A stretch of DNA of 64,000 bases from positions 1,140,001 through 1,204,000 of the forward strand of contig NC_092333.1 in NCBI RefSeq assembly GCF_046630445.1, read 5' to 3'. This stretch comes from Rutidosis leptorrhynchoides (lineage: Eukaryota; Streptophyta; Magnoliopsida; Asterales; Asteraceae). Under the pieces are notes generated by a model. It ran no database searches. It worked only from the letters and a program-made list of their open reading frames with translations, and was not told the DNA's origin. Below, piece after piece: positions 1 through 13,600 of this stretch; within the stretch, counting starts at the first letter, position 1; each line of letters begins with the position of its first letter. Position numbers and translations under genes: made by a program.

Positions 1-2440
1 TGAAAGAGGATGATATTCCAAAGACTGCTTTCAGAACACGTTACGGTCATTACGAGTTTATGGTCATGCCGTTTGGTTTAACTAATGCACCAGCTGTGTT
101 CATGGACCTTATGAACCGAGTGTGTGGACCATACCTTGACAAGTTTGTCATTGTTTTCATTGATGACATACTTATTTACTCAAAGAATGACCAAGAACAC
201 GGTGAACATTTGAGAAAGGTGTTAGAAGTATTGAGGAAGGAAGAATTGTACGCTAAGTTTTCAAAGTGTGCATTTTGGTTGGAAGAAGTTCAATTCCTCG
301 GTCACATAGTGAACAAAGAAGGTATTAAGGTGGATCCGGCAAAGATAGAAACTGTTGAAAAGTGGGAAACCCCGAAAACTCTGAAACACATACGCCAGTT
401 TTTAGGAATAGCTGGTTACTACAGAAAGTTCATCCAAGACTTTTCCAGAATAGCAAAACCCTTGACTGCATTAACGCATAAAGGGAAGAAATTTGAATGG
501 AATGATGAACAAGAGAAAGCGTTTCAGTTATTGAAGAAAAAGCTAACTACGGCACCTATATTGTCATTGCCTGAAGGGAATGATGATTTTGTGATTTATT
601 GTGACGCATCAAAGCAAGGTCTCGGTTGTGTATTAATGCAACGAACGAAGGTGATTGCTTATGCGTCTAGACAATTGAAGATTCACGAACAAAATATACG
701 ACGCATGATTTGGAATTAGGCGCGGTTGTTTTTGCATTAAAGACTTGGAGGCACTACTTATATGGGGTCAAAAGTATTATATATACCGACCACAAAAGTC
801 TTCAACACATATTTAATCAGAAACAACTGAATATGAGACAGCGTAGGTGGATTGAATTATTGAATGATTACGACTTTGAGATTCGTTACCACCCGGGGAA
901 GACAAATGTGGTAGCCGATGCCTTGAGCAGGAAGGACAGAGAACCCATTCGAGTAAAATCTATGAATATAATGATTCATAATAACATTACTACTCAAATA
1001 AAGGAGGCGCAACAAGGAGTTTTAAAAGAGGGAAATTTAAAGGATGAAATACCCAAAGGATCGGAGAAGCATCTTAATATTCGGGAAGACGGAACCCGGT
1101 ATAGGGCTGAAAGGATTTGGGTACCAAAATTTGGAGATATGAGAGAAATGGTACTTAGAGAAGCTCATAAAACCAGATACTCAATACATCCTGGAACGGG
1201 AAAGATGTACAAGGATCTCAAGAAACATTTTTGGTGGCCGGGTATGAAAGCCGATGTTGCTAAATACGTAGGAGAATGTTTGACGTGTTCTAAGGTCAAA
1301 GCTGAGCATCAGAAACCATCAGGTCTACTTCAACAACCCGAAATCCCGGAATGGAAATGGGAAAACATTACCATGGATTTCATCACTAAATTGCCAAGGA
1401 CTGCAAGTGGTTTTGATACTATTTGGGTAATAGTTGATCGTCTCACCAAATCAGCACACTTCCTGCCAATAAGAGAAGATGACAAGATGGAGAAGTTAGC
1501 ACGACTGTATTTGAAGGAAGTCGTCTCCAGACATGGAATACCAATCTCTATTATCTCTGATAGGGATGGTAGATTTATTTCAAGATTCTGGCAGACATTA
1601 CAGCAAGCATTAGGAACTCGTCTAGACATGAGTACTGCCTATCATCCACAAACTGATGGGCAGAGCGAAAGGACGATACAAACGCTTGAAGACATGCTAC
1701 GAGCATGTGTTATTAATTTCGGAAACAGTTGGGATCGACATCTAACGTTAGCAGAATTTTCCTACAACAACAGCTACCATTCAAGCATTGAGATGGCGCC
1801 GTTTGAAGCACTTTATGGTAGAAAGTGCAGGTCTCCGATTTGTTGGAGTGAAGTGGGGGATAGACAGATTACGGGTCCGGAGATTATACAAGAAACTACC
1901 GAGAAGATCATCCAAATTCAACAACGGTTGAAAACCGCCCAAAGTCGACAAAAGAGCTACGCTGACATTAAAAGAAAAGATATAGAATTTGAAATTGGAG
2001 AGATGGTCATGCTTAAAGTTGCACCTTGGAAAGGCGTTGTTCGATTTGGTAAACGAGGGAAATTAAATCCAAGGTATATTGGACCATTCAAGATTATAGA
2101 TCGTGTCGGACCAGTAGCTTACCGACTTGAGTTACCTCAACAACTCGCGACTGTACATAACACGTTCCACATCTCGAATTTGAAGAAATGTTTTACTAAA
2201 GAAGATCTCACTATTCCGTTAGATGAAATCCAAATCAACGAAAAACTTCAATTCATCGAAGAACCCGTCGAAATAATGGATCGTGAGGTTAAAAGACTTA
2301 AGCAAAACAAGATACCAATTGTTAAGGTTCTATGGAATGGTCGTAGAGGACCCGAGTTCACCTGGGAGTGTGAAGATCAGATGAAGAAGAAATACCCGCA
2401 TTTATTTCCAGAAGATACGTCAACACCTCCAACTGCTTAA
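1..2440 (+). pseudogene. Pol part of element A (RT, RNase H, integrase, chromodomain)
   Basis: This part shows the RT catalytic motif [10 protein letters not shown], the chromoviral RNase H start [13 protein letters not shown] and TDHKSLQ, the integrase zinc-binding region with [13 protein letters not shown], and the integrase core with [16 protein letters not shown] and [10 protein letters not shown]. The tail reads [15 protein letters not shown], matching the chromodomain-like end of Tekay elements. Product in the family: a polyprotein processed to reverse transcriptase, RNase H and integrase, acting in cytoplasmic particles and then in the nucleus. Fossil copy, about one break in what is visible. 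Confidence 0.92.
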
Positions 2441-2475
2441 AATTTCGGGACGAAATTTATTTAACGGGTAGGTAC
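2441..2475 (+). other. Polypurine tract region of element A
   Basis: The stretch between the pol stop and the LTR contains GGGACGAAATTT and ACGGGTAGGTAC. The same block sits beside the 3' LTR in elements B (29019-29053) and E (41619-41653) and, diverged, in D. In gypsy elements this position primes plus-strand DNA synthesis. Confidence 0.75.
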
Positions 2476-5400
2476 TGTAGTGACCCGAACTTTTACATGT
2501 TTATATATATTAATTGAGATTGATATTTAAATGATTAAATGTTTCCAACATGTTAAACAATCAAACTTGTTAAGACTTGATTAATTGAAATATGTTTCAT
2601 ATAGACAATTGACCACCCAAGTTGTCCGGTGATTCACGAACGTTAAAACTTGTAAAAACTATATGATGACATATATATGGATATATATATAGTTAACATG
2701 ATACTATTATAAGTAAACATATCATTAAGTATATTAACAATGAACTACATATGTAAAAACAAGACTACTAACTTAATGATTTTTAAACGAGACATATATG
2801 TAACGATTATCGTTGTAAAGACATTTAATGTATATATATCATATTAAGAGATATTCATACATGATAATATCATGATAATATAATAATTTAAAATCTCATT
2901 TGATATTATAAACATTGGGTTAACAACATTTAACAAGATCGTTAACCTAAAGGTTTCAAAACAACACTTACATGTAACGACTAACGATGACTTAACGACT
3001 CAGTTAAAATGTATATACATGTAGTGTTTTAATATGTATTTATACACTTTTGAAAGACTTCAATACACTTATCAAAATACTTCTACTTAACAAAAATGCT
3101 TACAATTACATCCTCGTTCAGTTTCATCAACAATTCTACTCGTATGCACCCGTATTCGTACTCGTACAATACACAGCTTTTAGATGTATGTACTATTGGT
3201 ATATACACTCCAATGATCAGCTCTTAGCAGCCCATGTGAGTCACCTAACACATGTGGGAACCATAATTTGGCAACTAGCATGAAATATCTCATAAAATTA
3301 CAAAAATATGAGTAATCATTCATGACTTATTTACATGAAAACAAAATTACATATCCTTTATATCTAATCCATACACCAACGACCAAAAACACCTACAAAC
3401 ACTTTCATTCTTCAATTTTCTTCATCTAATTGATCTCTCTCAAGTTCTATCTTCAAGTTCTAAGTGTTCTTCATATATTCTACAAGTTCTAGTTACATAA
3501 AATCAAGAATACTTTCAAGTTTGCTAGCTCATTTCCAATCTTGTAAGGTGATCATCCAACCTCAAGAAATCTTTGTTTCTTACAATAGGTTATCATTCTA
3601 ATACAAGGTAATAATCATATTCAAACTTTGGTTCAATTTCTATAACTATAACAATCTTATTTCAAGTGATGATCTTACTTGAACTTGTTTTCGTGTCATG
3701 ATTTTGCTTCAAGAACTTCGAGCCATCCAAGGATCCGTTGAAGCTAGATCCATTTTTCTCTTTTCCAATAGGTTTATCCAAGGAACTTAAGGTAGTAATT
3801 ATATTCATAACATCATTCGATTCATACATATAAATCTATCTTATTCGAAGGTTTAAACTTGTAATCACTAGAACATAGTTTAGTTAATTCTAAACTTGTT
3901 CGCAAACAAAAGTTAATCCTTCTAACTTGACTTTTAAAATCAACTAAACACATGTTCTATATCTATATGATATGCTAACTTAATGATTTAAAACCTGGAG
4001 ACACTAAAAACACCGTAAAACCGAATTTACGCCGTCGTAGTAACACCGCGGGCTGTTTTGGGTTAGTTAATTAAAAACTATGATAAACTTTGATTTAAAA
4101 GTTGTTATTCTGAGAAAATGATTTTTATTATGAACATGAAACTATATCCAAAAATTATGGTTAAACTCAAAGTGGAAGTATGTTTTCTAAAATGGTCATC
4201 TAGACGTCGTTCTTTCGACTGAAATGACTACCTTTACAAAAACGACTTGTAACTTATTTTTCCGACTATAAACCTATACTTTTTCTGTTTAGATTAATAA
4301 AATAGAGTTTAATATGAAACCATAGAAATTTGATTCACTCAAAACGGATTTAAAATGAAGAAGTTATGGGTAAAACAAGATTGGATAATTTTTCTCATTT
4401 TAGCTACGTGAAAATTGGTAACAAATCTATTCCAACCATAACTTAATCAACTTGTATTGTATATTATGTAATCTTGAGATACCATAGACACGTATACAAT
4501 GTTTCGACCTGTCATGTCGACACATCTATATATATTTCGGAACAACCATAGACACTCTATATGTGAATGTTGGAGTTAGCTATACAGGGTTGAGGTTGAT
4601 TCCAAAATATATATAGTTTGAGTTGTGATCAATACTGAGATACATATACACTGGGTCGTGGATTGATTCAAGATAATATTTATCGATTTATTTCTGTACA
4701 TCTAACTGTGGACAACTAGTTGTAGGTTACTAACGAGGACAGCTGACTTAATAAACTTAAAACATCAAAATATATTAAAAGTGTTGTAAATATATTTTGA
4801 ACATACTTTGATATATATGTATATATTGTTATAGGTTCGTGAATCAACCAGTGGCCAAGTCTTACTTCCCGAAGAAAGTAAAAATATGTGAAAGTGAGTT
4901 ATAGTCCCACTTTTAAAATCTAATATTTTTGGGATGAGAATACATGCAGGTTTTATAAATGATTTACAAAATAGACACAAGTACGTGAAACTACATTCTA
5001 TGGTTGAATTATCGAAATCGAATATGCCCCTTTTTATTAAGTCTGGTAATCTAAGAATTAGGGAACAGACACCCTAATTGACGCGAATCCTAAAGATAGA
5101 TCTATTGGGCCTAACAAACCCCATCCAAAGTACCGGATGCTTTAGTACTTAGAAATTTATATCATATCCGAAGGGTGTCCCGGAATGATGGGGATATTCT
5201 TATATATGCATCTTGTTAATGTCGGTTACTAGGTGTTCACCATATGAATGATTTTTATCTCTATGTATGGGATGTGTATTGAAATATGAAATCTTGTGGT
5301 CTATTATTATGATTTGATATATATAGGTTAAACCTATAACTCACCAACATTTTTGTTGACGTTTTAAGCATGTTTATTCTCAGGTGATTATTAAGAGCTT

Positions 5401-5726
5401 CCGCTGTCGCATACTTAAATAAGGACGAGATTTGGAGTCCATGCTTGTATGATATTGTGTAAAAACTGAATTCAAGAAACTTATTTTGTTGTAACATATT
5501 TGTATTGTAAACCATTATGTAATGGTCGTGTGTAAACAGGATATTTTAGATTATCATTATTTGATAATCTACGTAAAGCTTTTTAAACCTTTATTGATGA
5601 AATAAAGGTTATGGTTTGTTTTAAAATGAATGCAGTCTTTGAAAAACGTCTCATATAGAGGTCAAAACCTCGCAACGAAATCAATTAATATGGAACATTT
5701 TTAATCAATAAGAACGGAACATTTCA
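2476..5726 (+). repeat. 3' LTR of element A (3251 bp)
   Basis: The LTR begins TGTAGTGACCCGAAC and ends AACGGAACATTTCA. Its length is almost the same as the E LTRs (3250 and 3251 bp) and it aligns with them along its whole length in reverse orientation. It lacks the extra roughly 180-bp U3 unit found in the LTRs of element B. Small open frames inside (for example 3050-3283, and 4765-4980 on the minus strand) recur in other copies simply because the LTRs are related. I do not call them genes. The five bases after it are TCAAC. Confidence 0.93.
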
Positions 5727-7813
5727 TCAACCCCTTTAAATAGTTGTTTTTCAATTGCTGCCTTAGTTAGAATATTTAACCCTTCCGCCGCGATAATAAA
5801 TAAAAAAGGTGATAGTGGATCACCTTGACGAACACCCCGGCCGAGGACGAATTCATTTGTAGGCGAACCATTAACCAAGACCGAGATTGAGGCCGATGTA
5901 AGACATGATTCGATCCACTTAACCCATTTTCTCCCGAATCCCATACTTTTCATAACCTCGAATAAAAATTGCCAATTTAAACTATCGAATGCCTTTTCAA
6001 AATCGACTTTAAAAATTATACTTTTCTTCCGGCTCGCTTTCAAATAATCAATCGTCTCATTTGCAATTAAAACCCCATCTAAAATAAAACGTCCTTTTAA
6101 AAAGGCACTTTGTTCCGAACTAACTAGTGAGGGTAGAATTTTCCGAAGACGATTCGAGAGAATCTTGGCCACAATCTTGTAATAACTCCCAATCAAACTA
6201 ATAGGTCGAAAATCACCAAGACCACCCGGAACCAATTTTTTAGGAACCAATGTGACGAAAGAAGCGTTACATCCTTTTGAAATTTCACCCGTATCCCAGA
6301 ACCAATTAATTGCCTCAATCAATTCTATTTTTATAATATCCCAAAATTTCTTGAAAAACCGCATGTTGAAACCATCGGGCCTTGGGGCTTTCGAACTACC
6401 ACATTCTAAAATAGCTTCATGAATTTCATCTTCAAGAATGGGCACTTCTAAAGCTTCTGTCTCAATAGCAGAAATGGAGGGATAACTTAAATCTTCCAAG
6501 GAAGGTCTAAGTGTATCGGTTTCTTCATAAATGTGTTTGAAATGTTCAAAAACCGATGCTTTAATATCATTTGGATCCTCGTTCCAATTGCCATTGATGT
6601 TTAGACCACGAATATTACTTTTATTATATTTATTCCTTAAAAGTGAATGAAAAAATTTCGTGTTTTCATCCCCTTCTAGAGCCCAACGTACCCGTGCTTT
6701 TTGCCTCAACATACCCGATTTGATTCTATCCTTTACCATCCATAGCTTCCTTTGATTTTTCCATTCCGCAACTTCAGAATCGTTTAGGGGTATATGCTCA
6801 GCTTTTAATTCGAGTGCATCAGCAACGTTTTTGTGATTTTCTATTTCAGCATCTATCTTCCCGAATTTTTCTTCACTCCAGACACGTAATGAAGATTTGA
6901 CATATTTAAGTTTCTTCATGAACATGCTATCTTTTCTGATCCCATTGGAATTGTTTTCGAGCCATGCATCTTTAATTATTTTTTCAGCCCCTTCATCTTG
7001 TATCCATGCATCGAATATTTTCACAGGTTTGGGACCAAAATCTTTTTCACCATCCTTTAACATAATCGGATAGTGATCTGATTTTGTACGATCCAGTGCA
7101 ATCGATGACAGATTGTTCCATACGGTATGAAAATTTCCAGTAACAAGGAATCGATCTAACTTGCTATACTTGACTCCATCATCGCTAATACGTGTAAAAG
7201 TTCTACCACCCATAGGAATATCCATCAAGTTATTAGAGCTAATGAAATCATTAAACCATCTTGCTCTATTCTCGACAAATTCACAACTGAATCATTCCGT
7301 TTCATCCATGACCTCATTGAAGTCACCACATAAAACCCATACTTCATTATCATCCAATATACTACTCAGCGAATCCCACAATTTCTTTTTCTTACTATCC
7401 TCATGAGGGCCATACACATTCAAAACGTTAATACACTTACCGTTGCTCTTCCACTTACCCCTAATACCAATTACATGCTCGACATTAATTACATCAGTAG
7501 CTTCAAAGTCTTGTTTATCCCAAATCAGCAACTGCCCGCCTGATTTCCCAACCATCTCACGTTGAATAAATTCGCAGTCTGGATTACCCCACAACGAAAA
7601 AACCCAATTATTATCTACCTGATGTAGTTTAGTTTCTTGTAGAGCTAAAAACGAAGGTTTTTCTTTTAGGATCAAATTCTTTGTATGACCAAACTTGCTA
7701 TCTATCCCGACACCAAAACTACGTATGTTATATGAAATTATCTTCATTATTAAAAGAATTGGAGACGAAAGACAATTCAGCCATATTAATGGGCAGATGG
7801 TTTTTTCTGCCAC
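5727..7813 (-). pseudogene. LINE ORF2: AP endonuclease + reverse transcriptase, 3'-truncated
   Basis: ORF2 carries out target-primed reverse transcription: the endonuclease nicks DNA and the RT copies the RNA. Endonuclease motifs seen are SYNIRSFG, LQETKL, VYGPHED, LCGDFNEV, KLDRFLV and SDHYPI. RT motifs are FRPISLIGSYYKI, SEQSAFLKGRFI, KVDFEKAFDSLNW and GVRQGDPLSPFLF. The frame is open except for an in-frame TGA at 7292-7294, just after VMDETE, where related elements often have Arg; CGA to TGA is a likely cause. The reading stops at the A insertion before the YADD-box motif, so the catalytic core is incomplete here. The start may be 7813, or 7747 (MKIISYN), the usual ORF2 start context; the former overlaps the ORF1 end at 7786. 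Confidence 0.9.
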
Positions 7814-8309
7814 TTTAACCCTAATTTACAACCAAAATCATGTAGCTCATCATTATTAATTGGGAAGTAAGAACCTGATGTGGCATCGGATGAGACTTTT
7901 GAGACAGTGTTTCTACTATCCGAGCTTTCTTTGACTGAGGAATTACTCCGTTGACTGCCATATTGAGCACACGAGGTGCATCTCGATCTAATTGGATTGG
8001 AATCTTGATTAACTTTCCTCGCAGTGTTCTTGATGTTCATCATTCTAGAGGAAGATTTCCACCTCCGGATAGAAGACCAACAACAGTCTAGTTTCTGTTC
8101 CTTTTGATCTCTTCGAGTATCGCCATGTCCCTTTCCTTTTGGTTCTCTTTTTGTGTTACAGTTTGACTTTGATTTCGTAGAAGGTTTCTCAAGGGTTTTT
8201 TCTTTTCTTTAAGTTTTATTGGCTTGTTATCTTTCTTCCTGGATTTCTCAATTTTTGGTTCATTTTTCTCACAGTCCGAATTAACATCAGACCCATTAAG
8301 ACTATCCTG
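7786..8309 (-). pseudogene. LINE ORF1, C-terminal piece (after copia I)
   Basis: Read on the minus strand from the TCCTG duplication, the frame continues ORF1 exactly where the piece ending at 16412 stops, giving a basic Lys/Arg-rich stretch (residues like KKDNKPIKLKEKKK). It meets a TAG near 8091 after KRNRN. The reading then continues in a neighbouring frame through a Ser-rich tail to a stop at 7786, next to the ORF2 start. The simplest view is one single-base frameshift near 8090. The tail is low-complexity and of unknown function; a basic region would suit RNA binding. Confidence 0.75.
8305..8309. repeat. Left target-site duplication of copia I (TCCTG)
   Basis: TCCTG directly precedes the left LTR and is repeated directly after the right LTR at 16412-16416. 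A 5-bp duplication is the expected footprint of a Ty1/copia integrase. Confidence 0.95.
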
Positions 8310-9238
8310 TGAAGGTATTTCGTATGCCCGAGAGACATATTAAATTAACGTGGCTAACATGTTATGATCCAAGTCGGGTCATACCCAATAACAAACTTAC
8401 CAACACTTTATAAGTATTTAATCTTAACGACTGGATCGTTGAATAAATACGCGACACTTGAACTTTAGAAAATCGGTTTTCTGAAATGTTATTGCTTGAA
8501 ATAAATTATTTGGATAATTTGTATTTAATTATTTATAGGTTTAAATAATTATGTTGTGTTATATTTTATAAGATTGGTTTATAAAATATGTGACTTAACA
8601 AATGCACAATGTATATATAACAAGTTTTATAAAATTGCAAAGTTTTATACAACAAGTTTATAAAATATAAGCTTGGTTATAAAATATATGCATGTGCAGA
8701 TTTTGGGGTTTCAAGGAGTCATCCCATGCTTGTTTTGTCACTTTTAAGACAACACAATTCCTTAGGCACATGCTTAAGAGGTTAACCAAGGTTTTGACCA
8801 AAACAGACATGCAATACACATAAAAATAAGCTAGAAAAAAAAACTGCATTCTTCTCCCTTCCTTGCTGTTTCTGCCGTGGCCTTTCAAGGAGGTTAAGGA
8901 GATCATTTTTCTTTTAGCAAGCTTGTTCTCAAGTGTTGATTAAATCCTAACCAAAGTACAAGGTGTTGGTTACAAGTTTGGGGTATAATCTCTTGAGGTT
9001 TCATCCATTTGAAGCTCCATTCAACATCATCATCTTCATCTCTTTCAACTAGCTTGGAATAGGTATAACATCTTATTCTTGCTTGTAGTTTGTAAGTATA
9101 TATCACAACTTGATCCTAATTGGGTTTTAAACTTTAATTGGTTAAAGATTTAACAAGTTACCAAATGATTTTTCATGCTTCCGCTTTGAATGGTTCTTAA
9201 AAGGTTTTAAGTGTTATGAAACTTGTTAAAACCCAACA
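8310..9238 (+). repeat. 5' LTR of copia I (929 bp)
   Basis: It begins TGAAGGTATTTCG and ends TTAAAACCCAACA. It has the same length as the right LTR and matches it at every base I compared except one. Its U3 is AT-rich, with several TTATAAAA-like stretches around 8560-8670 that could serve as TATA boxes. No single promoter can be chosen by eye. Confidence 0.96.
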
Positions 9239-10681
9239 ATGGTATCTAGAGCCGAAGTTGATGAAATATGCTTCGAGATGATATGTTAAACCCACTATAT
9301 TTTGCATTTTATGAACATGCATGATAGTAGAATGCAAAAATTTTAGGGTTTGGGTGGGTTTGGTATTTAGGCCGAATTTAAGGAGACCCAAAATGGGTTT
9401 TTAGGTTCTTCCATTTGGTCTAATTTTGGTTGTATGTAATGTTCACAATCCTAGCCTTGACGTTGTGTTGCATGCATGTGTGTTTGGTTGATTTATGATT
9501 CATTTGGTGTGTATTATTATTCATTCAAAAGGCATGTAATAATTATTCAATTGGTTGTAATAATATTCATTTGGTTATGTAATTTATTTTATATTTGGTA
9601 TGTAAAATAGATTAGGTTGTATTTTCATTTTTTAGACAAAATGTATTAGGATATATTTTTTGTAAAAGATGAAGATGCAAGATGAAGAACACAAGAAGAA
9701 GCATTTGGATGCAAGATTGAGTGGGAGATTTTGAAATCTCTAACTTTGTGTTATAACCCCTTAACCGGTGGCATTTGTTTTCGGCTAAACAAATGCCTAC
9801 CAAATGGCTAGATTGTGAACATCTTTGTTTTGCATGCGTGGTTGTTTTAATTTCTTGTATGATTGTGGATTGTATGTTTGTATGCTACAAGTTAATCACA
9901 CAAGTTAACAACAAACAAAACTAAAATTTAATTGGTTAAATTAGACGTTATTAATCACATGCAAAACGACAATTTAAAATGGTTAAATTGAAATGGCTAA
10001 AAGGACATTAATAAACGGTTATTAAGATCATGATAAGGATCATACATATAAAATGGTTTATATCAAAGTAATAAAATTGGCTTTATTACATAACATGAAA
10101 ATGGATTTTCAAATAAACCATACACTAAATGCATGTTGGTGTATGGTGCAAAAGTTTTCTCAAACTAGAATTTATGAAAACTTAAAATCCCTTATTAACA
10201 AGGCAAACAAGTTAAACGCCATCCTTTTGTGGAAACACTTAGACGTATTAGGAAACTCTTGATGGGATAAAGGTCACCTAACCGTCATGAGCGAACTAAT
10301 ATGAATAAGGTACACTTCGCATACATGTGGGATAAAGGTCACCTAACCACTTGTATGTTAAGTCTACACGTTTACACAAGTAGGACGACTTGATTTGGGA
10401 ATCATGAACTTAGGGTCACCGAAGCATGATGAACAAATAGGCGTTGATGGGATAAATATGCCATGCAAAAGGATTGCATGATCCCATAACTTAGAAGTTG
10501 CAAAAGGATTGCAATTGTCATATAATGACTACCTAGCTAAATCAAATAACGGGATAAAGGTCACCTAACCGAAATTTGATTTACCGTTGGATTCTAATAT
10601 TTAATAAGTCAATTAAAATTTAAAAGGGTATTGAATGTTAAATTAAAATCAATACTTAAACGAACTTTGTTAATTTTGTAG
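9239..10681 (+). other. Leader of copia I with primer binding site and repeated motif
   Basis: TGGTATCTAGAGC at 9240-9252 resembles the initiator-Met-tRNA primer site (usual core TGGTATCAGAGC) with one extra base. The remaining 1.4 kb up to the gag ATG has no convincing gene. A motif GGGATAAAGGTCACCTAAC occurs three times (near 10265, 10329 and 10552), with a partial fourth at about 10447. GCAAAAGGATTGCA occurs twice (near 10463 and 10500). Leaders of this position hold packaging and dimerisation signals in LTR elements; whether these repeats do so is inference. Confidence 0.7.
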
Positions 10682-13600
10682 ATGGCCGCCAATAACAACA
10701 ACAACATTCCAAACGCACCACTTAACCTGAACCACCTATCATTAAGGTCTCTCTTAGAGAAAGACAAACTCAACCATACAAACTTTATGGATTGGTTCCG
10801 CAATCTTCGGATTATCCTCAAACAAGAGGATAAAATGTATGTGCTTGAGGACCCCATTCCCGATCAACCGGATGAGAATGATGTGGAGGCAATGGCCTCT
10901 TACGATAAGTATTGCCACGACTCCCTTCAAGTCTCATGCTTAATGCTTGGGACTATGATACCCGAACTCCAAAAGGATTTCGAGCACCATAGTGCATACG
11001 ACATGATAACGCAATTGAAGGAGATGTTCCTCCAACAAGCGCGTGTCGAGCGCTTCGAAACGGTTCGGGCGCTACATGCTTGTCGTATGGACGATACCCA
11101 ATCGGTTTCATCTTATGTACTTAAGATGAAAAGCCTTATCGATCGTGCTAACCGTCTTAACCTAAACATTTCCAACGAGTTAGCCACCGATCTTATCCTT
11201 AACTCCCTATCAAAAAGGTTTGATCAATTTGTAATTAATTACAATATGAATGGGATGGATAAGAGCATAGGTGAGCTTCACGGTATGCTTAGAACGGCGG
11301 AAACTAGCATGGGTAAAAGGGCTTTACCCGTGTTAGCAATCGATCAAAGTGGGTCCAAAGGTAACACCTCTAAGCCAAAGGTGGCTAAGAGAAAAGGACC
11401 CGCCCATCAAGGCAAAGGGAAGGGGAAGATGGTTACCCCAACCATCAACAAGGCTAAGAAGAAAAAGGTAGCCGAGAAGGCAAACCCCAAGGAAGACCCA
11501 TGTTTCGGTTGCGGTGAGATGGGTCATTGGAAACGAAACTGTCCGGTTTATCTTAAGGAGTTGAAGGACAAGAGGGATGCAGGGCAAACCTCAGGTAATA
11601 TATATATGGTATATATAGAGCTTAGTATTACTTCTTCTAATACATGGGTATTAGACACTGGATGTGGAACTCACATTTGCAATTCATTGCAGGGGTTCAA
11701 AAGAAGTAGCAAGCAAACGGGAACATCAAGTCTCTACATGGGTAATGGAGCCAAAGTGCAAGTGAAGGCTCAAGGAGACTTTGTGTTAAAGCTTCCAAGT
11801 GGTTTGGAACTTATTTTGGAAGATGTTTTGTATGCACCCGATTTATGTCGAAACATTATTTCCATTTCCCGTTTGAAACAATGTGGTTTTAATCTTAATT
11901 TTGTTAATGATGATATCCATATTTATTTAGATAATGTATTCTATTTCAAGGCTTCACCTTCAAATGGAATTTATGAATTGGTTCATGATGACACATCATC
12001 TAGTAGCTCAATGTACCATACAAGCACCAAGAAACTCAAAAGGGATTTGAGTAATTCCTACTTATGGCATTGTCGCCTTGGTCACATAAACAAGAACCGA
12101 ATACATACACTTCAAAAGTATGGACTTTTGAAATCAAATGAAATGGATTCGTTTGAAGTATGTGAATCTTGTTTACAAGGCAAGATGACTAAAGCACCTT
12201 TCAAAGGGACCTATGAAAGGGCTAAAGATTTATTGGGATTAATACATTCGGATGTATGTGGACCCTTTAAACCCATGACTAGGAATGGTGAAAGATACTT
12301 TGTTACTTTCATTGATGACTTTAGTCGTTTCGGATATGTCTACTTATTAAGACACAAGGGCGAAACGTTTGAAGCATTCAAAGAATATCAAAACGAAGTA
12401 CAAAATCAACTCAATAGGACAATTAAGGTACTTCGTACCGATAGAGGAGGTGAATACCTAAGCGATGCCTTCTAAGATCATCTTAGGAGTTGTGGGATTA
12501 TCTCACAACTTACTCCACCCGGAACACCGCAACTTAATGGAGTTTCCGAAAGGAGGAACCGAACCCTAATGGATATGGTTCGATCTATGATGGCAAGAAG
12601 CTCGTTGACTCTATCATTTTGGGGTTATTGTCTAAGCTCCGCGGCTCGTATTTTAAATATGGCCCCAACCAAGAAAGTGGAACGAACTCCTCACGAGATG
12701 TGGTTTGGTAAACCTCCATCTCTATCATACTTAAAGGTATGGGGATGTGAAGCTTATCCTAAGCGTTACGTCCCTAATAAGTTGAATGCTCGATCCACGA
12801 AGTGTATCTTCATAGGATATCCCAAGGATGATATGGGATACTATTTCTATGATCCATCCGAGCAGAATGTATTTGTTGCTCGGAAGGCAGAATTCCTTGA
12901 AACTAAGTTCCTAATGGAAGGAAATAGTGAAAGGAAGATAGATCTTGAAGAGGTTCAAGATCAAGTAGATGATATACAATTGGTTGACACTAGCACTCAA
13001 CATGAAAATGTTGATAGTGATCAAATGGATGATCAAAATACACAAGGCATTCGTAGATCTGGTAGGATTAGCAATCCTCCTGAGAGATATGGGTTTCTCA
13101 TAGATGGTTGCTATACGGTTGATTTGGATGAACCAACAAACTACCAAGATGCTTTATCAAGGATTGATAAAGATAAATGGCAGGAAGCCATGAACGCCGA
13201 GATGCAATCCATGTATGAAAACCAAGTGTGGGAACTTGTTGAGCAACCTCCTAGCTCTAAGCTAGTTGATTGCAAATGGCTTTTCAAAATGAAAACCGAC
13301 ATACATGGAAACTTGGATACATATAAAGCTAGACTTGTTGCAAAAGGTTTCACTCAAACTCAAGGGGTTGATTATGATGAAACTTTCTCGCCTGTGGCAA
13401 TGCTAAAGTCTATTAGGATATTATTTGCCATTGCTGCTCACTACGACTATGAAATATGGCAAATGGATGTCAAAACCGCTTTCCTAAATGGATATCTTAT
13501 GGAAGATGTCTACATGGTCCAGCCTGAAGGTTTTGTTGATCCAAAATATCCTAAAAGGGTATGCAAGTTAAAGAAGTCAATCTACGGATTGAAACAAGCA

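Larger units (their letters stand above)
1..5726 (+). mobile_element. Element A: Ty3/gypsy chromovirus (Tekay/Del-like), 3' part
   Basis: The window opens inside the reverse transcriptase of a plus-strand gypsy element. Parts in order are RT, RNase H, integrase, a chromodomain-like C-terminus, polypurine tract and a 3' LTR. The order RT-RH-IN and the C-terminal motif FTWE within the chromodomain-like tail place it in the chromoviruses; LTRs of about 3.25 kb suit the Tekay/Del group. It closely resembles element E on the other strand. Its right end interrupts LINE H, so it is younger than the LINE. The left half lies outside the window, so the left target duplication cannot be seen. The visible pol is nearly whole, with about one break. 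Confidence 0.93.

Noticed and set aside
1330-1629. A 99-aa minus-strand frame opposite the integrase in A, B and E
   Set aside because: It mirrors the conserved integrase codons on the other strand; its conservation follows from the sense gene.
3050-3283. A 77-aa frame (MKDFNTLIKI...) recurring at 40811-41044 and 50640-50873
   Set aside because: It lies in the LTR of the A/E family. Recurrence only reflects LTR homology, and the B copies do not keep it open. No motif or codon pattern supports coding.
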